Assembly (NCBI GenBank): GCA_907163345.1
Contig: CAJQUN010000524.1
Span: forward strand, 248,001 to 312,000
From: Haberlea rhodopensis
Taxonomy: Eukaryota; Streptophyta; Magnoliopsida; Lamiales; Gesneriaceae
Reading direction: 5' to 3'
Length of the DNA stretch: 64,000 bases
Shown: positions 58,316 to 64,000 of the stretch, in pieces
How positions within the stretch are numbered: the first letter of the stretch is position 1
How the letters are laid out: the number at the start of each line of letters is the position of its first letter
Notes under the pieces: generated by a model
The model's input: the letters and a program-made list of their open reading frames with translations, nothing else
Databases searched by the model: none
Told to the model about the DNA's origin: nothing
Program-made: the position numbers and the translations under genes

Positions 58316-60463
58316 TTACATTCCATGTCTCCATTTGGTCCTCACAGAAATCGGCCTCCGGTTGATGTTCAAAGGTTCTGAACTCTCGGTTCTCGTCCCA
58401 AATGCTAAGGAATCTCGAAGCTCAAACTCGGGGCCGGTTTTAAACGCGATCCCGGACCGTAAAGGGTAATACTTGTCAGTTGAATTATGAAGATTTTTGC
58501 CACTCCCTTCAACAATTTCATCGTTTTCATCATCACTTGGATCAAAAACCACATCTTTTGCTAGTGGTTTGGAATCAATCTTTCCCTCGTCAGACGAGGT
58601 TTCGATTTTCTTAATGTTGTAAGCTGCTAAGTCCGCAGTTGAACCAGACAACGACCTCTTAAACCCCGTCTCGTTCTCATTTTCAGGTGCCCAATCATGG
58701 TTTTGAATGGGGTGAACTTTTTCAAATTCCAGTTCTTTTTCATCGTATTCATCTTCCAATGAATCTTTTTCATCTCGCGTAGGATCAAATGTGGCTGATG
58801 ATATCTTTCTTGGCTGATGATTTGGAGGAGATGGGTCGTCAGGATCGGTCGATTCAGACCGCGAGAGCTCCACAGCCGCTCTGGCGGCAGCCGCTGCATA
58901 TGCTGCTGATTCAAAAGCCGCTTGTGCTGCGTGAGCGACATCTCTGTATTTTACCATGAATTTCTGCGATTCTGTGAAATCCACTGCTTCGTCTACATCA
59001 TCATGTCTTATTGAGTTATTTTGCTGATTTCCTTTTCTTGAATCTTGACCTTCCTGAAATCAGCAGCAAATATGCATGAATCGATGCTGATAATCTATCT
59101 TTACGCGTAATATGTAAACAAAAATAAAAAACAAACATCGTGGGAGTCCTATATATAATTTTTGAGCGAACTTTTAACTTGAAAGGATTAGATGATTTTC
59201 GTACCGGTTCGATGGCTGGAGCAGTAGTCTCATTTTGCATAACAATGTTGTTATCTGTGGCAATATCCCCAAGCACCTTCATTTTATTCTCCAAGGTTGG
59301 CATTTTTGTAGAGAACTTCTGTATAATCTGTATGTAAAAAACAAATTAGTGCGAAACAGATTTTTTTTTCCTTTTGGATATGAGGGACGGAGATTTTAAA
59401 AGATTTTCGGGTCATTAACCAGATTCGAACCCGATTGTTCCGATTGTCCCACCAAAGGATACATGATTATTTATCATCGGACTAAGAACGCAGGCTGAGC
59501 GAAATATAATTTTGAGTTAAATAATAATTTATTATATCAATCGGAGGAATAAATTAATTATTCATAATATAAATCGGCCAAATATGTAGCATCTATACCT
59601 CAGGATTGCTACTTAAGGGGATTATCATCATACTAATAACTATTTTATTCCAATATTTTATTATATAAATCGACCGAATATTTAGCATATACACCTTAGG
59701 ATTTACACCACAATTGTTGCGTAATTCAACTGCGCGAGCCACAAAATCTTTTCCAAAATGAGAGGTGAAAATCCTGACAATTTCTTGAAGTTCTGGGAAA
59801 TCACCAGATCTTGAAGCAGCATAAATCAAGCTTGATACAGCTTCCACAAGTTCATCAGGGCATTCTCTACATGAAACAACAAAAAGAATAGAACCATTTA
59901 AACATGAAAATATAAACAATGATTTGGAAAGAAAAATTGAAATAAAATTCCCAATTTGCTATTAAGAAATCAAGAAAACAGATAAGAGAAGAAAACAAAC
60001 TTCTCTTGTTCGATGAGGCTGATTCTCTCAATCAACAAATGACAGTATCCTTCCAACATGACATACACATCCAACATATTTTGGTCCTTAATCACTTGCT
60101 CAACCTGCATATCAATACACAAACAAATCAAACATACAACCACTTGTCCCATAGGAATCCAACACTCAAATGCTGATGCCGATTGAGCATTGGGCGAAAC
60201 GGCTTAAAAACACTATCGTTTGCAATCATTAGCAATAGAGTAAACAGCAACATGACAAACAAATACATTACCCTTAGAAGAGCTCTTTCTTGGTAGCCAT
60301 GGTTAAGGAATTCAATAACATCGGAACGTGCAATGTTTCCCCGAGCTTGGCGCTGGTTCTTTAACACTGCGAATCGAGAAATCGCCAAATTCACAGTCCC
60401 CTTAAAATTCGAAGTGTTGAAGCCTTTTCTCATTAAAGAATCCAGCTTTCTTCTTATGCCCAT
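58316..60463 (-). CDS. IST1-like protein (ESCRT-III associated)
   Basis: Cytosolic ESCRT-III-like factor that regulates VPS4/SKD1 and LIP5 in multivesicular-body sorting (family knowledge). Exons by eye: 60272-60463, 60001-60104, 59695-59866, 59205-59327, 58316-59053; 1329 nt, 442 codons plus stop, all GT-AG. The IST1 domain covers residues about 10-175: LISRF-type start (LAISRFAVLKNQRQARGNIA, 26-45), EFLNHGYQERALLRVEQVI (51-69), LEGYCHLLIERI, then CPDELVEAVSSLIYAASRSG and FGKDFVARAVELRNNCGVN. The C-terminal half is Ala-rich (HAAQAAFESAAYAAAAARAA) followed by a Ser/Asp/Glu-rich, probably disordered tail ending KWRHGM. Plants carry a dozen or so such ISTL genes; I cannot say which one this is. 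No damage seen. Confidence 0.94.
59395..59500 (-). mobile_element. Possible SINE remnant in an IST1-like intron
   Basis: Minus strand holds a box B-like GGGTTCGAATCTGG (59413-59426) with a weak box A-like TTAGTCCGATGA upstream, within the intron 59328-59694. It could be a SINE or a tRNA-like remnant. No target duplication found. Confidence 0.35.
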
Positions 60464-61740
60464 TAGTTATATCTTTTCTTTTTTTCTTGAACAAGAACTT
60501 CACTGGTTTTTTTCCAAGAACTTGGAGTATTTAGCTGTTGAAGAGTAGGGTATTAGAGTACAACCAAGCAATTGCTGAATTGCACCTTTTGTTGGTGACG
60601 AAGGGAAGAAGACCACTGGCGTCTTAAACAAATTTTGGAGATTTTATATATGATACACGTATTATTTCGGCCAAAGGACGTGTTGGGTTATTTCTTATGA
60701 ACGAAGTAATTACTTTTTTAAAAAAAAAAATTGTATCATATTAAAAAAATAATACAAAATCATGTGATTAAGAATGGGAATGCAAATTTTATGTGGCTTA
60801 CGCGGTAAGGGGGGCCTTGAGGAAGGTACCTAGTAACTACAGGTCAAAGTTTGGATTTTTCTTGTGGAGAAATGAAAACTTGTATGAATGCTTACTATGT
60901 GTGTGTGCATCTACAACATATATGAAATCCCAAAAGGAGGAAAGTAAAATGCCCACAAAAGTCAGTTTGTTGAGCGGCTAATATCAGTATCATGTAAGAA
61001 TAGAGAATGATATTAAAGTTGCAAGTCTTGTAGGAAAGTGAATGACACACAAGTAGCAATAGATTGAGATAGCTGCACACAATTTCTAACATCATAAAGA
61101 ATGGTTAATTGCACGGGACCTCAAGATTTTAATTAAGGTTGAAATCGGCATTTCTGGGGTTACACTTCATAACAGACCAACCGATATATTGGTTACCATC
61201 TCAATCATCGTGTACCCGAAGTTTGTACTCGAGTTACATATGAAGTGTTTATTAATTAAGAGATAATGTATTTGTAATATATCTATTGTACATAAGATGA
61301 TCCATCTGTTATTGTTTAAATTAGATGTTAAAAGTTGTAATTACGAAGTTTTCTTCAAAATTTAACTATTGATATCTACCGGACAGATAACTTAATTTAT
61401 TTTTATTTAAGAGTATAAATAATGCATTTATATTTTCTGTATTCCCAACTAAATGGTTTCTTTCGTATATAGAACACATTTGATATGGTAATTTTTTTAA
61501 TTATTTTAATTATCAATCGCTTAACTACCCTTTAGTCAACATCTGTTAATTGTTCAAAAAAAATCTTCTAAATCTATTCAGCCATTCGTTATAATCAAAG
61601 TTAATTTATCAAAATAAGATGAGCACTAAGAAATACCCAAAATTTTATGTATCAAAAATAGAATGGAGAATAACACAAGATTGAGTAATGTTGAAGAGTT
61701 GCAATATTGTCAAAACAACACAAATACAATCGAGATGGCT
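60464..61740. other. Upstream region of the IST1-like gene, intergenic
   Basis: Leader and promoter of the IST1-like gene followed by AT-rich DNA. No additional gene signal. Confidence 0.5.
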
Positions 61741-61877
61741 ATCGCTAAATGTTTTATTTATTTTAGCTTTGGGAGGGACAAATCTTTTTAACAGACTCGA
61801 ACTCGAGTACATCTTAAAAGGGGACAAGAGTAACAACCAATCCAACTAGCCCGGAGTGTCATCGCTAAATGTTTTAT
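61741..61877 (-). mobile_element. SINE with perfect 17-bp target duplication
   Basis: The element spans 61758-61860. The word atcgctaaatgttttat occurs exactly at 61741-61757 and 61861-61877. On the minus strand the body starts GACACTCCGGGCTAGTTGGA (box A-like) and has a box B-like GAGTTCGAGTCTG, then ends in an A-rich tail abutting the duplication. At 103 bp it is a short tRNA-derived SINE. Long exact duplication implies recent LINE-mediated insertion. Confidence 0.85.
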
Positions 61878-63655
61878 ACTTTTCAAGAAAATGTCAACTT
61901 TTACTCTGAGTGATTTCAATTTCGAAAATCCGTCCTCTATTACAGATTTAATAACCTTCATTAGTTAGTTATTACCAAGTCTTTGATGATGATTATCAAA
62001 TTCTACTTTGATAGGCCCTATAATTAAAGTGCATAAATACATTGAATGCAACACAAATCCTTTGCGTAAATGTTAAGTTTTACAAGCAATGTAAAAAAAA
62101 AATTGTAGTCCGCTGTAATATTGACCAAAATCAACATCATCTAGAAGATACAAAAAAAAAGGAAAAAAAAGCCCTAAAAAGAAAGCAAAATCATAGGATT
62201 TTATTAACGTTTTTTCATTTCTTTTTGCACCTATATCATTGAATGCGCTATAAATGTATAGTATAGAACTTTGAACTTTTCAAGATTGTTCGACATATCT
62301 TTCAACATTTTATCATTTCAAACTACAATATTAGATTTGCTAAAAAAAACTACAATAATAGATTAGTCCATAGGTTCAATCAGCGGGATAGCAAATAACA
62401 GGAAATTTGATACTACCCAAAGAACAATGTTCTCGAAGATAATTCTACCATCCATTTCACATTAAACTAATCAGTAAACAAAAACATTGATCGCAATATA
62501 CGCAAAATTTTATGATAAAAACAAAATTTTTGACACCGTTGATTCATAGTACTACTACTATGCCTGCTTTTACGCTGTCTTGAATGAGTTCATTCCATTA
62601 ACAATAGAACTCCGGAAATATACGACAACCTCCACATTCAGGATGACATTCGTTACTGAAAGGACTTGCTCAATCTGATGCAATCTAATCAAAATTTTCA
62701 AAGTTATTGAAAGGACTATTCCTCAATTCTGAGTCACTCATGACAAGGGATGGACCCAAAGGAGCAAAGGAGACAGTGTAGGCTAATGCTAGAACAATAT
62801 CAGGAGACAGATGTGTAGCACAAATTTCTTCTATACTGATCCTTCATTTCTATGAGACATAACTCATTTTGTCCACATAACCTAAGTCCACTCTGCGTTC
62901 TTAACTACATTATTTAAAGCAAAGAGTAGGGCAAAAAGGCCTAGCCGACGGTTGTTATACGAAGGCTACACTTGTTTCCCAAATTCACTGTTGAACGATA
63001 AAAACTTTTTGTCGGCCGGATTTTAGCTAAAGTCTTATGCTGAGCTTCTTCTTGAACTGGACACACAGTCACCAGGGACAAGTCCACGTAACATAAACGC
63101 ATTTACCCATATAACACGGGGAAAAAAGGAGTCCTTCCAAGGATTTGTTACTTAAATTGTATTCTGTAACACAAATGTAAAAATGGTTAACCAATAGCTC
63201 ATACTTTGTATTATAAGGCCAGCTGCAACCATAAAATACCTTCTTTAGGGTTAAAATTTCAAGTGTAGTATTTCTACACATCTACATTTCGCACCCAACA
63301 ATGCAAGTATATCGCCCCCTGCTCATTTCACTCCTCTGCAATTTCCTAAGGTCGCCGCCCCCAGTAGTGTCTAAACACTACTAAATTATCATACTAATAA
63401 GAAAAATCATCTTACACCGTATATCAATGTAAATTTCAGCGTAATAATTGACCCTCACATATTCAAGAGGGGAAGCTTTGAATTTAACACGAAGCACTTT
63501 TGAGTATATCTAATTTTAATGTTTCGTTTGTCCCTAATACAAAATATAGAGAACGCCGGAAGTCACAAAAAAGGGAAAGAAAGTCGAACCTAAAACTCAC
63601 CAAGTCCTTTTGTCAGTTAAAATCTTACATCCAAATGTCTGTCCCTAACAAAGGG
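61878..63655. other. Intergenic, no gene seen
   Basis: AT-rich with poly-A runs near 62088-62170. No recognised protein domains on either strand. Confidence 0.5.
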
Positions 63656-63659
63656 GTTC

Positions 63660-63753
63660 ACACTGCCCTCAGGGGCATCACCCACCATATCTTTTTTTTC
63701 TTTTTAAAAAAAGATTCCAAATGAATGGTGATAATGCCCCTAAGGGCACTACA
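63660..63753. mobile_element. MITE-like foldback, copy 2
   Basis: Ends cactgccctcaggggcatca and tgcccctaagggcacta form ~25-bp inverted repeats around a poly-T/poly-A core with aaaaaagattccaaatgaat. The core matches 21600-21640. A clear target duplication was not found. Confidence 0.72.
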
Positions 63754-64000
63754 ATTAAGGCATCATCAAACAAACCCTAACAAAGCGATATAGCACCAAC
63801 CTTGTGAAAGAATTGTTAGATTTCAAGAATAGCATAATGGCTTTTGCCAAGACTAGTCGTCTCGTCGAACATAGTAGAAATCAATCGGCTAATGAAAAAT
63901 CCATGCCATCCTCAAAAACAATGAGGTGAAACCGTGAAAGGACTCTGCTAGGTCGACAATCTTATATGTTAAAGTCATCAATAAAGTCTTCCAACTTGCA
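63754..64000. other. Intergenic, no gene seen
   Basis: Short end of the window without coding frames. Confidence 0.5.

Noticed and set aside
1..64000. CRISPR arrays, bacterial operons or phage-type defence systems
   Set aside because: The window is plant nuclear DNA with spliced genes; the tandem arrays have no regular unique spacers and no associated cas-like genes.

Overview
The window is nuclear DNA from a eudicot plant. It holds three intron-rich plant genes with consensus GT-AG splice sites in AT-rich, repeat-laden surroundings. The species cannot be fixed from sequence alone. I rebuilt the three genes by joining exons by eye, and all three close in frame from ATG to stop.

The genes are: (1) a FUSED/TIO-type cytokinesis kinase on the minus strand (2125-12693, 21 exons, 1313 codons plus stop); (2) a TGA-class bZIP transcription factor most like PERIANTHIA on the plus strand (47524-52462, 11 exons, 477 codons plus stop); (3) an IST1-like ESCRT-associated protein on the minus strand (58316-60463, 5 exons, 442 codons plus stop). 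They are unrelated in function and do not form a cluster.

Layout. 1-1972: 5' part of a Ty3/gypsy element on the minus strand (gag-protease frame open to the window edge, initiator-Met primer site, 486-bp LTR), ending about 150 bp past the TIO stop codon. 2125-12693: TIO. 12.7-23.4 kb: gene-poor DNA with an LTR-like segment, a foldback element whose arms are minisatellites and which was split by a solo LTR (target duplication ATAAC), a MITE, a TRIM-like miniature retroelement and one unassigned small ORF. 23.5-30.3 kb: a decayed chromovirus (Tekay/Del-like) in an LTR-internal-LTR-internal arrangement sharing its middle LTR. 30.8-36.1 kb: an internally deleted Tat-like Ty3/gypsy element whose integrase lies on the minus strand and which carries an opposite-strand, spliced extra ORF plus a 1-kb tandem-repeat block. 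37.9-38.9 kb: a hAT-like element. 39.8-43.6 kb: a ~260-bp tandem family carrying perfect palindromes, interrupted by two retroelement insertions (target duplications ATGTT and ATTAT). 44.5-47 kb: a hAT MITE, TA microsatellites and a 0.9-kb inverted-repeat element. 47.5-52.5 kb: the bZIP gene. 53.5-58 kb: a SINE, a candidate Helitron 3' end and, beyond it, a potassium-transporter (KUP/HAK) exon fragment. 58.3-60.5 kb: the IST1-like gene. 60.5-64 kb: intergenic DNA with a SINE flanked by a perfect 17-bp target duplication and a second copy of a MITE.

No tRNA, rRNA, CRISPR or prokaryote-type operon is seen. The points most worth a second look are the antisense spliced ORF and satellite-like block of the Tat element, the probable gene-capturing Helitron, the palindrome-bearing tandem array and the foldback/solo-LTR nest.
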